From contig CAZNNH010000009.1 in the NCBI GenBank assembly GCA_964574335.1, positions 1 through 64,000 of the forward strand: a stretch of DNA of 64,000 nucleotides, given 5' to 3'. Shown piece after piece: positions 33,987-43,120 of the stretch. The translations under genes and the position numbers were made by a program. Origin of the DNA: CAZNNH01 sp964574335 (lineage in GTDB: Bacteria > Acidobacteriota > Vicinamibacteria > Fen-336). Numbering within the stretch: position 1 is the stretch's first letter; each line of letters begins with the position of its first letter. A model generated the notes under the pieces. It did no database searches. It was not told where the DNA came from and saw nothing but the letters and a program-made list of their open reading frames with translations.

Positions 33987-36900
33987 ATGAGGCAGCCGCG
34001 CCACCAGCCCGCTGATGCTCCGAGAGGGCCGCGCCGGGTGGCCCTCGGCCTCTGCCTGTTGCTCCTGCCTGGCAGCGGCCTGGCCCTGGAGACTCCCGAG
34101 CGGTCCCTCGACGAGACGGCGATCCGCCTCGAGCTGGGCGAGGAGCGCTCGTGGCTCATCCTGCCGGTGGTGAACGCGGGACCCACGACCGGGGCCCGGT
34201 TTCGGGTCGAGACCCTCACCCCTGAAGGCGACGTGGGCCTGAGCCTCGAGCGGGACCTCACCCTCGAGGCGGGCGAGCGTTCTCTCCGCGTGGAGCTGCC
34301 CGCCCGCCTCGGCCGGCCCCGGGGCACGCCCCAGAACGAGCTGCTGCTGGACCGGCTGCGCTTCGAGCTGAAGACGGACGACGGCTGGGTCGCCAGTGGT
34401 GTGCGTGGGCTGTCCGCCATCGTGGGGCTGTTCGAGCTGCGGGTCATCGCGCCCTACACGGCTCGGAGCGGCTCGCGGGTCACGGTGCACGTACTGGCGA
34501 GGCGTGTGGCGACGGGCGAGCCGCTCGAAGGCGTCGCGGTCGAGACGCGGCTCGCTGAAACGGACGAGGGCGACGTCGGGCGAGGGCGGACGGACGCCCG
34601 CGGTCGGGCGACCGTGTCGCTTCGGCTTCCCTCGGATCTCGAGGACGCCGAGCACGAGATCCGGGTGCAGGGACAGCTCGGCGGGATCGGGGCCGAGGCC
34701 GTGAGCGAGCTCTGGACGAGCTCCAACCTGAGGGCCCTGGTCACCACGGACAAGCCCCTCTACCAGCCCGGCCAGCCCCTGCGGGTGCGCCTGCTGGCCT
34801 TCCACCCGCGGGAGCGCGTGGCGGCGGGCCTTCCGGTGAGCTTCAGCCTGAGAGCGCCCGACGGAGAGGCCGTCCTGGAGCGGACGCTGACCACGTCGGG
34901 CAACGGCGTGGCCAGCCTGGAGTGGTCGATCCCCGAGCGGGCGGCGCTGGGCGACTACCACCTGGAGGTGCATGGCGAGGGGGGCCGGAACCTCGGGCCC
35001 GGCCGGACGGTACGCGTGAGCCGCTACGAGCTGCCCGTCCTTCGTCTCGATGCCCGCAGCGAGCGGCCGTTCTACCTGCCCCGGCAGCGAAGAGCGCGCG
35101 TGGTCGTGCGGGTCGAGACGCTGACCGGCGAGCCCGTCGAGGGGGCGCGCGTGACCGTGCGTGGAGGCGTCGCCGAGTCCGACGAGGACCAGGCCGAAGA
35201 CGAGACGGATGCCAGGGGCAGGGCCGTGTTGAGCGTCGACCTGGCCGACGCCCACAGACAGCTCCGCGACGAGGACTGGCGGCAGTTCGCGGACCTGGGC
35301 TACGAGGCCCACGTCGTGGATCCCATCTCGGGGCGGTCGGAGGCGCGCCGCTTCGACATCCGCATCACCCGCCATCCCGTGCACGTCTACTGGCAGGAAT
35401 CCAGCGGAGGGCTGCCTGTCGGCTTCGGTGTCGACGGGTTCGTCGCCACCTACTCCGCCGACGGGACGCCGCTGGCCTGCGACGTCCGCTTCTCCGGGAC
35501 CTTCAAGGTCCGGGTGCGCACCAACGAGCGGGGGCAGGCGCGGGTGCGCACCGAGCGCCCTCCGGGCGAGGACGCGCCCCGGGAGCTGCGCGTCGAGGCC
35601 CGCGACGACCAGGGACGCAAGGGCCGCCTCGAGGACCACGTCTACGTCAACACCGACCCGGTCGTGCGGCTTCGGGCGGCGGCCACCCTGCTCCGACCGG
35701 GCGACCCCGTGCGCATCCGGGTCCAGGCGGACCCTCCCGGGGAGGTGCTGCTCCACCTGCAGCGGGGGGACCAGCCGGTCGCGGCCCGCGAGGTGATGGC
35801 CGACGCCGAAGGGGTGTTCGTCGACTTCGCCTACCAGGAGGGGTGGGCGGACGAGCTGTGCGTTGGAGCCATCCGATCGGACGGCGAGCGGTGGCAGGGG
35901 ATCGACAGCCTGTGCGTCTTCTACCCGCGGGCGCGGGCGCCCGAGCTGAAGGTCGAGGCGCAGCCGGCACGGGCCCGACCGGGCGAGCGCGTGCGGGCGC
36001 GCTTGCAGCTCCGCGATAGGCGAGGCGCCCCCCGCGCCGGGGTCGTGGGTCTGGTCGGAGTGGACCAGGCGTTGCTCGATCGCGCGCGTTCACAGGAGGA
36101 GTTCGGCGACTTCTGGTACTCCCACGGGCTCTTCGAGGACGACCCCATCGGGGCCCTCGATCTCGACGCCCTGGACGCACAGCAACCCTGGGAGCCCAGC
36201 CTCGAGCTGGCCGCCGCATGGGGGCTGCGCGACGGGGACTTCTACCTGAACCGGGCCACCAGCGAGGGCCCGGACCTCCAGCGCGCCTACCAGCCGGTGG
36301 TTCTAGTCGCGATGGCGCCGATTCAGGAGGCGCTGGACGACAGGCACTGGCCGGACCCGGGCTACCCGGTGCGCGTCGAGGCGCTGCTGGACGAGCTCGC
36401 GACCCACGGCTTCGAGGCGCGGGGGCTTCTCGACCCATGGGGTCGGAGATACCGGTTTCGTCTGGCCCCCGGTCGGGAGCACATGCAGCTCGAGGCCGTC
36501 AGCGCGGGTCCGGACGAGCTGTTCCACAGCCCGGACGACCTCACCGTGACGGTCCGCTCGTGGCCCCTCTACGCCCGCCTGGCCAAGAAGCTGCGCCGGG
36601 CGCTGGAGCGCTACGTGGACACCCACGGCACCCTGCCGAGGAACGTCCGGGGCCTGCGGGACGTGCTGCGCCGCGAGGGCGTCGACCCCGGCTCGCTCGA
36701 GGACGCCCACGGCGAGCGGCTGCGGCTGGAGCTGAGGCGGGAGGGCCGGCACGGTGTCCTGGCGTGCGCGAGCGATCTGGCTCTCTTCGAGGTCAAGCTG
36801 GATCTCTACGCCGACGCCGAGCGGCGGGTGCGCGAGGCGCTGGCGGCGTTTTCTGCCGAGGCAGGGGGCCTGCCGCAGGACGAGGCCACGTTCTGGAAGG

Positions 36901-39644
36901 CGCTGTCCGACGCCGGCATCGAGACGCGGTCGATTTGCGACCCTTGGGGTCACGCCCCCTGGCCGGTGTTTCGCCTCGAGTCGCGCCACGGGGATCTGCT
37001 GGGGCTTCGCGTCGCCGAAACGGGCGCCGCAACCCGGGAGCGCATCAGCGCCGTGTCGCAGGACGTCGAGGCCATCGAGCTGCGAAGCGCGGGGCCCGAC
37101 GGGAAGAGGGGCTCCCGCGGCGACGTGCACCTCGCCGACTTCAGCCGGCTGGCCCGCGAGCTGTCCCCGACGCGGACCAGGCCGCGCCGCGGCGCCGTCG
37201 TGAGCGAAACCACGGGAGCCATCCTCGGGCAGGTGACCGACCACGAGGGCGGGGTGCTTCCGGGCGCCACCGTCGCCGTCGAGGATATCGATGGCGACCA
37301 CGAGGCGGTGACCGTCACCGATGGTGACGGCGAGTACGTGGTCGGCGCCTTGCCGCCGGGCAACTACCGGGTGGTCGTCTCTCTCCCGGGGTTCAAGAAC
37401 CTCGAGACGCACGTACGGGTCCTGGCGGGCCGGGCCACCGTCGTCGATGCGGAGCTGGAAGTGGGGGAGGTGACCGAGTCGATCTCCGTGACGGCCTCGG
37501 AGAGGCCTACTGGGACGACGTCGGCGGAGGTGGCTCCCAGGGAAGAGATTCGGCTGTCGCTGCGGCCGCCGGCGACGCCACGGCTGCGCGAGTACTTCCC
37601 CGAGACGCTGCTGTGGGAGCCCGAGGTGGAGATCGGCCCGAGCGGCGAGGCCGAGGTCGCCTTCACCCTGGCCGACAGCCTCACCACCTGGAAGCTGAAC
37701 GCCCTGGCCTCCACCGACGACGGCTTCGTGACCACGGCCGAGACCGAGGTGGTGGGCTTCCTGCCCTTCTTCGGCGAGCTCGACCCGCCGCCGGTCCTCA
37801 CCGCCGGCGATCGCCTCGAGCTGCCCCTGGTAGTGCGCAACCAGCTCGAGACGGAAGAGCGGGCAGAGGTGAGCCTGGAGGCCAGCGCCGGCCTGGCCAT
37901 CGGCCCGGCCTCGGCGACCCGCCTGGACGTCCCGGCCGGTGGCACGGCCGTCGCCACCTTCCCCGTCCGTGCCGAGGCCCCCGCAGCCGAGGTGGCCCTC
38001 ACCGCCACGGTGCTCGGCGGTGACTCGGGAGACCGCGTTCGCAAGCGGCTGCGGGTGCGCCCCGACGGCGAGGACGTGGAGGGCGTGCAGGCGGACCTGC
38101 TCAGCGGCGATGCCGAGCTGAGCTTCACCGTGCCGCCCGAGGCGCTGCCCGGCACGGCCTGGGGGGAGCTGCGGATCCTTCCCGGGCTGCGCGCGCAGAT
38201 CGTCGACGCCATCGAGGGCTCGCTGCACCGGCCGTACGGCTGCGCCGAGCAGACGGTCTCCGCGGGCTTTCCGAGCCTGCTCTTCCTGGAGCTGGCCGGC
38301 GAGGAGGCGCAGGGACCGCAGGTTGAACGGGCGCGCCTGTACCTGCGACGGGCCGTGGAGCGGCTCGAGGCCTTCCAGGCAGCGGGTGGGGGCTTCGGCT
38401 ACTGGTGGGCAAGCGAGGCCGACACGGCGGTGACAGCCCACGGCCTGCGGCTGCTGGTCCGGGCACGGGGGCTCGTCGAGGGGCCCGAGAGGCTGGTGGC
38501 GAGCGCCCTGAAGCTGCTGCTGAAGCGCCAGGGTCCCGACGGGCGTTGGGGCGGGTCCTGGGCACTGACGGCCTTCGTCGCCCGGGCCCTGGCCCAGCTT
38601 CCCTCGCCGGGAGAGCGGCCGGACGGCGCGCTGCTCCGGAGCCTGGAGGCGCTCCGCGGCGAGGTCGGCGAGACGCAGGAGCCCTACGTGCTCGCCACAG
38701 CGGCGCTCGTCGGTCTGGAGCTGGACGACGGCGAGCTCGTCGGGGCGGCGCTCGAGCGGCTGCGAGGTCTCGAGCATCGCGAGGGCGAGGGGTCGTTCTG
38801 GCACCCGCAGACCAACACGCCTTTCTTCGGCTGGGGACGCGCCGGTCGCCTGGAGACGACGGGTCTCGTCGCCCAGGCACTGGTGGGCTCCGGACAACCC
38901 GGAGACGAGGCACGAAGGGATCGCGCCCTGCTGTTCCTGCTACGTCATCAGGACGCCTACGGCGTCTGGTGGTCGTCGCAGGCCACGGTGAACGTGCTCG
39001 AGGCGCTGGCCGCCCGGGCCCGTCAGGAGCCGGCGGTGACCTCGCCCCGCGGGCCGGTCCAGGTGCGGCTCGACGGAGCCGACGTGGGCTCGGTCGACTG
39101 GGACGAGGGCGATGATCCCGCGAGGACCGTGCCGTTGGGCTCACCTGCCGCCGGGACGCATCGGCTCGAGCTGCGCGGCCTGCCGCCCGGCTCGAGCATC
39201 GTGCGCCTGGTCACCGGACACGCCCGCCCCTGGCCGGAGACCGCTTCGGGGATCTCTGCCTCGGGCACGCTGCGGCTGGCCGTCGACTACGACCGGACGG
39301 ACCTCCAACGACTCGGCTCGGTCACCGCGCGGCTGGAGGCTCGCCGCGTCGGCTTCCGCGGCTACGGCATGATGCTGGCCGAGGTGGGCCTGCCCCCCGG
39401 CTCGGACGTGGACCGCTTCTCGCTCGAGGACCAGCTCTGGCGATCGGGGCTGTGCCGCTACGAGGTCCGCCCGGACCGGGTGGTGCTCTACCTGTGGCCG
39501 TTCGGCGGCCAGGCGAAGGTCGACGTCCGCTTCCGGCCGCGGCTGGCTCTGGACGCCAAGAGCGCGCCCTCCCAGCTCTACGACTACTACAACCCCGACG
39601 AGCGCGTCCGTCTGCCGCCCAAGCGCTTCACGGTCCGTCCGTAG
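33987..39644 (+). CDS. alpha-2-macroglobulin with a chimeric bait region
   Basis: 1885-residue exported protease trap. Signal peptide RVALGLCLLLLPGSGLALE without a good lipobox. The N-terminal half has macroglobulin beta-domains (TTDKPLYQPGQPLRVRLLAF is the MG1-like mark). The thioester motif PYGCAEQ is intact (Cys1419, Gln1422) in an alpha/alpha-toroid complement-like domain (about 1405-1690). REYFPETLLWEPEVEI near 1196 starts the A2M domain. Between them, at about 771-1190, the bait region holds three segments resembling type II pseudopilin C-termini (LLDPWGRRYRF...SAGPDE; a second with DAHGERL; a third with CDPWGH...SAGPDGKRG). Next comes a carboxypeptidase-regulatory beta-sandwich (GAILGQVTDHEGGVLPGATV...GNYRVVVSLPGF) with the SISVTA tail typical of Oar-like receptors. 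The usual partner PBP1C is absent. ATG 33987 follows AGGGGAG. Confidence 0.92.
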   Translation: MRQPRHQPADAPRGPRRVALGLCLLLLPGSGLALETPERSLDETAIRLELGEERSWLILPVVNAGPTTGARFRVETLTPEGDVGLSLERDLTLEAGERSLRVELPARLGRPRGTPQNELLLDRLRFELKTDDGWVASGVRGLSAIVGLFELRVIAPYTARSGSRVTVHVLARRVATGEPLEGVAVETRLAETDEGDVGRGRTDARGRATVSLRLPSDLEDAEHEIRVQGQLGGIGAEAVSELWTSSNLRALVTTDKPLYQPGQPLRVRLLAFHPRERVAAGLPVSFSLRAPDGEAVLERTLTTSGNGVASLEWSIPERAALGDYHLEVHGEGGRNLGPGRTVRVSRYELPVLRLDARSERPFYLPRQRRARVVVRVETLTGEPVEGARVTVRGGVAESDEDQAEDETDARGRAVLSVDLADAHRQLRDEDWRQFADLGYEAHVVDPISGRSEARRFDIRITRHPVHVYWQESSGGLPVGFGVDGFVATYSADGTPLACDVRFSGTFKVRVRTNERGQARVRTERPPGEDAPRELRVEARDDQGRKGRLEDHVYVNTDPVVRLRAAATLLRPGDPVRIRVQADPPGEVLLHLQRGDQPVAAREVMADAEGVFVDFAYQEGWADELCVGAIRSDGERWQGIDSLCVFYPRARAPELKVEAQPARARPGERVRARLQLRDRRGAPRAGVVGLVGVDQALLDRARSQEEFGDFWYSHGLFEDDPIGALDLDALDAQQPWEPSLELAAAWGLRDGDFYLNRATSEGPDLQRAYQPVVLVAMAPIQEALDDRHWPDPGYPVRVEALLDELATHGFEARGLLDPWGRRYRFRLAPGREHMQLEAVSAGPDELFHSPDDLTVTVRSWPLYARLAKKLRRALERYVDTHGTLPRNVRGLRDVLRREGVDPGSLEDAHGERLRLELRREGRHGVLACASDLALFEVKLDLYADAERRVREALAAFSAEAGGLPQDEATFWKALSDAGIETRSICDPWGHAPWPVFRLESRHGDLLGLRVAETGAATRERISAVSQDVEAIELRSAGPDGKRGSRGDVHLADFSRLARELSPTRTRPRRGAVVSETTGAILGQVTDHEGGVLPGATVAVEDIDGDHEAVTVTDGDGEYVVGALPPGNYRVVVSLPGFKNLETHVRVLAGRATVVDAELEVGEVTESISVTASERPTGTTSAEVAPREEIRLSLRPPATPRLREYFPETLLWEPEVEIGPSGEAEVAFTLADSLTTWKLNALASTDDGFVTTAETEVVGFLPFFGELDPPPVLTAGDRLELPLVVRNQLETEERAEVSLEASAGLAIGPASATRLDVPAGGTAVATFPVRAEAPAAEVALTATVLGGDSGDRVRKRLRVRPDGEDVEGVQADLLSGDAELSFTVPPEALPGTAWGELRILPGLRAQIVDAIEGSLHRPYGCAEQTVSAGFPSLLFLELAGEEAQGPQVERARLYLRRAVERLEAFQAAGGGFGYWWASEADTAVTAHGLRLLVRARGLVEGPERLVASALKLLLKRQGPDGRWGGSWALTAFVARALAQLPSPGERPDGALLRSLEALRGEVGETQEPYVLATAALVGLELDDGELVGAALERLRGLEHREGEGSFWHPQTNTPFFGWGRAGRLETTGLVAQALVGSGQPGDEARRDRALLFLLRHQDAYGVWWSSQATVNVLEALAARARQEPAVTSPRGPVQVRLDGADVGSVDWDEGDDPARTVPLGSPAAGTHRLELRGLPPGSSIVRLVTGHARPWPETASGISASGTLRLAVDYDRTDLQRLGSVTARLEARRVGFRGYGMMLAEVGLPPGSDVDRFSLEDQLWRSGLCRYEVRPDRVVLYLWPFGGQAKVDVRFRPRLALDAKSAPSQLYDYYNPDERVRLPPKRFTVRP

Positions 39645-39648
39645 CAGG

Positions 39649-40971
39649 CTACTCCTGCAGCACGAAGGGGAGCGTGTACGGCCCGGCGGGCAGTCCGAGA
39701 GCCGAGAAGGTCGTCGGGCTGAGCTGCCATCCCGACCGGCTTCCCACGTTGGTGTTGCAGGTCGGGTTCTCGAGCGTCGCCGCAGCGAACGAGACCGACG
39801 TAGAGAGACCGGTGGTGACGGTGGTCGGGATCATGAAGGCGCCGAGCCTGGCCGACCAGTAGGCCTGCTTGCCGCGGCTGAGGCTGCCGCCCCCGCTGCC
39901 GCCGTCGTTCTTGTAGGCGTCGCCGGTGCAGCCCACCCCCGACCAGAAGATCTGGGCGGGGTACGGGCTGTGGGCGGCGTCTTCGAAGGTGCTTTCCCAG
40001 GCCAGATCCACAAAGTAGCCGTTGCTGGTGATCACCGTGAAGCCGTACGAGTCCGCCGAGACCAGCCTGCCTAAGAGGTTCGGGGTGCCGGAGCTGTCGT
40101 AGACCGAGAGTCCGGCGGTACCGGCTGGACCTTGAGGTCCCTGAGCTCCCTGAGGTCCCTGTGGACCCTGAGGTCCGGTCGGTCCGGCAGGTCCCGTCGC
40201 CCCGGTCGCTCCGGTCGCCCCGGTGGGTCCGATTGGCCCTTGGGGGCCAGTCGGTCCGGCAGGCCCGGCAGGCCCGGCGGGTCCGGCTGGTCCAGCGGGG
40301 CCGGTCGGTCCCTCCGGTCCGGTCGGTCCGGCGGGCCCCGAGCTGGCCAGGGCCACCTCGATCTGCATCTCGTGGGCCTTTGTGGTCTCCTTGCTTCCCA
40401 GGTTGGCCCGGATGCCCGACGGCGCGAGCAGGAGCCCGTTGTTGTCCAGTCCATCGACCCACTGGCGCACCGCGTCCGTGACGTCGACCGTCACGAAGTG
40501 GCCCTCCGAGCCAGACGGGATGGTGAGGTTGTAGGCCAGCGGAGCCCCGAGGGTGAGACTGGCCGCGGTCGTCGCGGTGAGCGTGTCTTCATCCCATGGG
40601 TCGGCGACCATGCTGAGGTCGATGGTTCCCGCGTCGAGGACGCTCACCACCCAGACTCGCAGGGTGGCCTTGTCGATGTCCGAGCCGGTGATCCCGCTCG
40701 GCAACGGAGAAAGATCGAACTTGACGTAGCCGTCCTGGTGCCTGGCAGCGAACCCGATGTCGTCCCTGATGCCGATTACTGCCGCGGCACCGTAGTTCAC
40801 GTCGGGCTTGCTGGCCCTCGTGTAGGTGTCAGCGGCCACGTTCAGCGTGTCGGCGAAGGCCTTAGGCGACAGGATCGGAAGGGAGAGCAGGCAGACCGCC
40901 CCCAAGACCGGGACGAGGTCTCTCCTCCGAATGTAGGTCGTGCGGCCAGCACTCTCGATCGTTCGTTTCAC
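39649..40971 (-). CDS. DNRLRE-domain protein with a collagen-like repeat
   Basis: 440-residue exported protein. Signal peptide near residues 20-41 (LVPVLGAVCLLSLPILSPKAFA). A DNRLRE domain (about 42-205: AADTYTRASKPDVNYGA...YVKFDLSPLP...DVTDAVRQWVDG) is followed by 25 Gly-X-Y triplets (about 212-287) and a C-terminal domain ending LPFVLQE. DNRLRE domains occur in surface and adhesion proteins; the collagen stretch should form a trimeric rod. It converges with the alpha-2-macroglobulin gene with a 4-bp gap. Confidence 0.88.
   Translation of the reverse strand: MKRTIESAGRTTYIRRRDLVPVLGAVCLLSLPILSPKAFADTLNVAADTYTRASKPDVNYGAAAVIGIRDDIGFAARHQDGYVKFDLSPLPSGITGSDIDKATLRVWVVSVLDAGTIDLSMVADPWDEDTLTATTAASLTLGAPLAYNLTIPSGSEGHFVTVDVTDAVRQWVDGLDNNGLLLAPSGIRANLGSKETTKAHEMQIEVALASSGPAGPTGPEGPTGPAGPAGPAGPAGPAGPTGPQGPIGPTGATGATGATGPAGPTGPQGPQGPQGAQGPQGPAGTAGLSVYDSSGTPNLLGRLVSADSYGFTVITSNGYFVDLAWESTFEDAAHSPYPAQIFWSGVGCTGDAYKNDGGSGGGSLSRGKQAYWSARLGAFMIPTTVTTGLSTSVSFAAATLENPTCNTNVGSRSGWQLSPTTFSALGLPAGPYTLPFVLQE
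40111..40338 (-). repeat. collagen-like Gly-X-Y coding repeat (25 triplets)
   Basis: Tandem 9-nt units encoding GPA, GPT, GPQ and GAT. Five successive GPA units and three GAT units are nearly identical at the DNA level, making the tract prone to length change by slippage. Confidence 0.9.
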
Positions 40972-41137
40972 TCAAGTCCCCCCAAGTTGGCTCGCGGCCG
41001 CGCTGCGGCCACGGGCCCAACTGCCCCGGATCGTCTCTGGCGGGCCGAAGGCGAACCATCCCCTCCTCGGTCCGGACCGGCTCCGCTGTCTTCCGTATGC
41101 TCTCGATGATAGCGCCCGGGGACGGAGCCTGTCCAGC

Positions 41138-42370
41138 TCAGGACGGCGCCTGGCGGCTGGCGGGCCAAGGGTGGCTCATCAAGCGATGCACCACCGCCAG
41201 GCCCGATGCGATGACCACGCCCATGGCGCCCACCCCGAACCAGAGCACGTCGGATCCCAGGCTCGAGTAGACGCGGGTGCCCAGGCCGGGGCCGACCGTC
41301 ATCGCCACGGCGAAGGCCAGGCTGAACAGACCCTGGTAGCGTCCCTGGGAGGCCGGGTCAGCGCGATTGGCGGCGATGGTGCTGATGGTCGGCGAGACCA
41401 GCATCTCCCCGAGCGTCCAGACGACGACGGTGCCGGCGGCGTAGCCGAAGCCGCGGCCCAGGGGCATCAGCGCGAAGCCCCCGCAGAGGAACAGGGCTCC
41501 CACCGCTGCCAACAGCGCCTCGGGGTGGTTTCGCAGCCGGTGGATCAGCAGCATCTCCACGGCGACGATGAGCAGCGTGTTGATCGCCACCAGCGCGCCG
41601 ATGCTGCTCTCGGGCAGGCCGTAGACCTCGTGCAGGTAGAGCGGGAAGGTGGACAGGAACTGAGAGAAGACCAGGGCCACGCCGAAGACCTGGACCAGGA
41701 AGAACAGGAAGGCGCGGTCCCGCCACGGGGAGCGCGCCGCGTCCGAGACCGGCGGCCGGCCGTGCCCGTGGGGCCCGGCGGTGGGGAAGACGCGGAAGAC
41801 GATGACGGCGGCGGCCAAGCCGGTCAGGCCGTCGACCCAGAACAGGGAGCGGTAGCTCCACAGCGCCAGATAGCCGCCGGCAACCGGGCCGATGCTGATG
41901 CCGAGGTTGGCGGCGAGGCGGTTCAGCGCATAGCCGCGGGGGCGCAGCTCCGGCGGGCAGATCTGCGCGTAGGCCGTGGCGTTGGCGGGATGCAGCGCCT
42001 CGGATGCGGTCGCGGCCAGGAACATGAGCGCGGCGATGGCCGGAAGCGAGCGTGGGAAGGAGAGCAGAATGAGCAGCACGCCGCTCGCCGAGAGGCTCAG
42101 CTTCTGGATGGTGTAGGCGCCCAGCCGATCCGAGAGGCGGCCGCCGAAGTAGGTCCCGAGCAGCGAGCCGAGCCCGAACGCGCTCATCACCCAGCCCGCC
42201 TCGGGCACCGTGTAGCCGAGCTCCCGCGTCAGGTAGAGCGTCATGAAGAAGAGCACCATCATGCCCGAGCGGTTCACGAACACGGCGAGAGCCAGCAGCC
42301 AGGCGGCACGCGGTAGTCCGGCGTAGGCGTCGCGGTAGCTTCGGGCGAGGCGGCTGAGCATGGCCCCCAT
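41138..42370 (-). CDS. MFS transporter
   Basis: 410 residues, 12 TM helices. The loop GGRLSDRLGAYTIQKLSL after TM2 is motif A (GxLxDRxG). A central loop (AGPHGHGRPPVSDAARSPWRDR) divides the two six-helix halves. It resembles drug/sugar-type DHA1 permeases (MdtH/YfcJ-like); substrate unknown. The start may be 42370 or the second ATG at 42361; neither has a clear Shine-Dalgarno. Its 3' end is 166 bp upstream of the collagen-like gene, same strand. Confidence 0.88.
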   Translation of the reverse strand: MGAMLSRLARSYRDAYAGLPRAAWLLALAVFVNRSGMMVLFFMTLYLTRELGYTVPEAGWVMSAFGLGSLLGTYFGGRLSDRLGAYTIQKLSLSASGVLLILLSFPRSLPAIAALMFLAATASEALHPANATAYAQICPPELRPRGYALNRLAANLGISIGPVAGGYLALWSYRSLFWVDGLTGLAAAVIVFRVFPTAGPHGHGRPPVSDAARSPWRDRAFLFFLVQVFGVALVFSQFLSTFPLYLHEVYGLPESSIGALVAINTLLIVAVEMLLIHRLRNHPEALLAAVGALFLCGGFALMPLGRGFGYAAGTVVVWTLGEMLVSPTISTIAANRADPASQGRYQGLFSLAFAVAMTVGPGLGTRVYSSLGSDVLWFGVGAMGVVIASGLAVVHRLMSHPWPASRQAPS

Positions 42371-42527
42371 TGAGCGCCGCGCGGGTGCGGCGGCCGGCTG
42401 GATTCTACGCGAGGAAGACTCTCGGCCAGGCGATACCGGCGATGGCGTCCGCCGCCGCCGATCCGGAATCCGGCCGATTCTCTTCGAGTATCATGATCCG
42501 AGACGGTCCGTGCCAGGGAGGTTGTGG

Positions 42528-42602
42528 ATGAGCCGAGCATGGAGCTGGGGAGCAGCTCTCGCACACTGGACGGCAGCGCGTAGCCGACGCCGAGTAGCCT
42601 GA
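42528..42602 (+). CDS. 24-codon small ORF upstream of the hydrogenase-protease gene
   Basis: ATG 42528 has a good Shine-Dalgarno (GGGAGG, six nt upstream), and a TATCAT -10-like box lies at 42489-42494. The peptide begins MSRAWSWGAALAHW and ends in a run of arginines. It stops 12 nt before the next start, which itself lacks a ribosome-binding site, so translational coupling or a leader-peptide role is possible. It could equally be the stub of a deleted gene. Confidence 0.3.
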   Translation: MSRAWSWGAALAHWTAARSRRRVA

Positions 42603-42614
42603 CGAGAGCCGCCG

Positions 42615-43088
42615 ATGATCGGCCGCCGAGCCCGCCACGACCTGCTCGTGGTCGGCGTCGGAAGCTCGCTGCGTGGTGACGACCGGGTCGGCCTCGAGCT
42701 GGTCCGTCGGGTTCGCGAGCGCTTCGGCGCCGGCCTCGTTTGCCTGGAGCTCAACGAGCCCGACGTCTCGCTGGCCGAGCGCCTGGCCGGCTTCGAGGAG
42801 CTGTTGGTGGTCGACGCCGCCGTCGGGCAGGGCGACCAGCCGTACACGTTGGTCGACCTCCCGGCCAGCGACCGGCTGGTTCCGTCCGGCGGGCTCAGCT
42901 CGCACGTCTTCGACTGGGGGGTGATCCTGGCGCTCTCCCACCGGCTCTACGGAGGACACGCGCGGGGCCGGCTGCTCGGGGTCAGCGCGTCCTGCTTCGA
43001 GCTCTCGGAAGCGCTGTCCGAGCCGTGCGCCCGCAACGCCGAGCGGGCCTTCCTGTTCCTCATCGACTATTGCTCCCGGCCGGCGTGA
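42615..43088 (+). CDS. hydrogenase maturation protease (HycI/HybD family)
   Basis: 157 residues. LLVVGVGSSLRGDDRVGLELVRRV is the family start, with the metal-binding Asp in RGDDxVG. VVDAAVGQGDQP carries the second conserved Asp, and HVFDWGVILAL fits the His-containing helix. These peptidases trim the large subunit of [NiFe]-hydrogenases after nickel insertion. No hydrogenase gene lies in the window, so the substrate is encoded elsewhere, or this member has another role. Weak start context. Confidence 0.85.
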   Translation: MIGRRARHDLLVVGVGSSLRGDDRVGLELVRRVRERFGAGLVCLELNEPDVSLAERLAGFEELLVVDAAVGQGDQPYTLVDLPASDRLVPSGGLSSHVFDWGVILALSHRLYGGHARGRLLGVSASCFELSEALSEPCARNAERAFLFLIDYCSRPA

Positions 43089-43106
43089 GCCGGGGCGACG
43101 GCGCGC

Positions 43107-43112
43107 TATAAT
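43107..43112 (+). promoter_or_regulatory. consensus -10 box TATAAT, 8 nt before the PfkB-kinase start
   Basis: Perfect TATAAT in a very GC-rich context, ending 8 nt before the ATG at 43121. Initiation 6-8 nt downstream would fall on the start codon, giving a leaderless mRNA. No Shine-Dalgarno lies between. Confidence 0.55.
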
Positions 43113-43120
43113 CCCCGCGC

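Noticed and set aside
36303..38897. 864-codon reverse-strand frame inside the alpha-2-macroglobulin gene
   Set aside because: It is antisense to a gene with intact thioester and A2M motifs; its translation is Arg/Gln/Gly-rich with no domain, a typical GC-rich shadow.
40111..40338. Possible CRISPR-like array because of regular short repeats
   Set aside because: The 9-nt periodicity encodes Gly-X-Y triplets in frame in a protein; there are no spacers.
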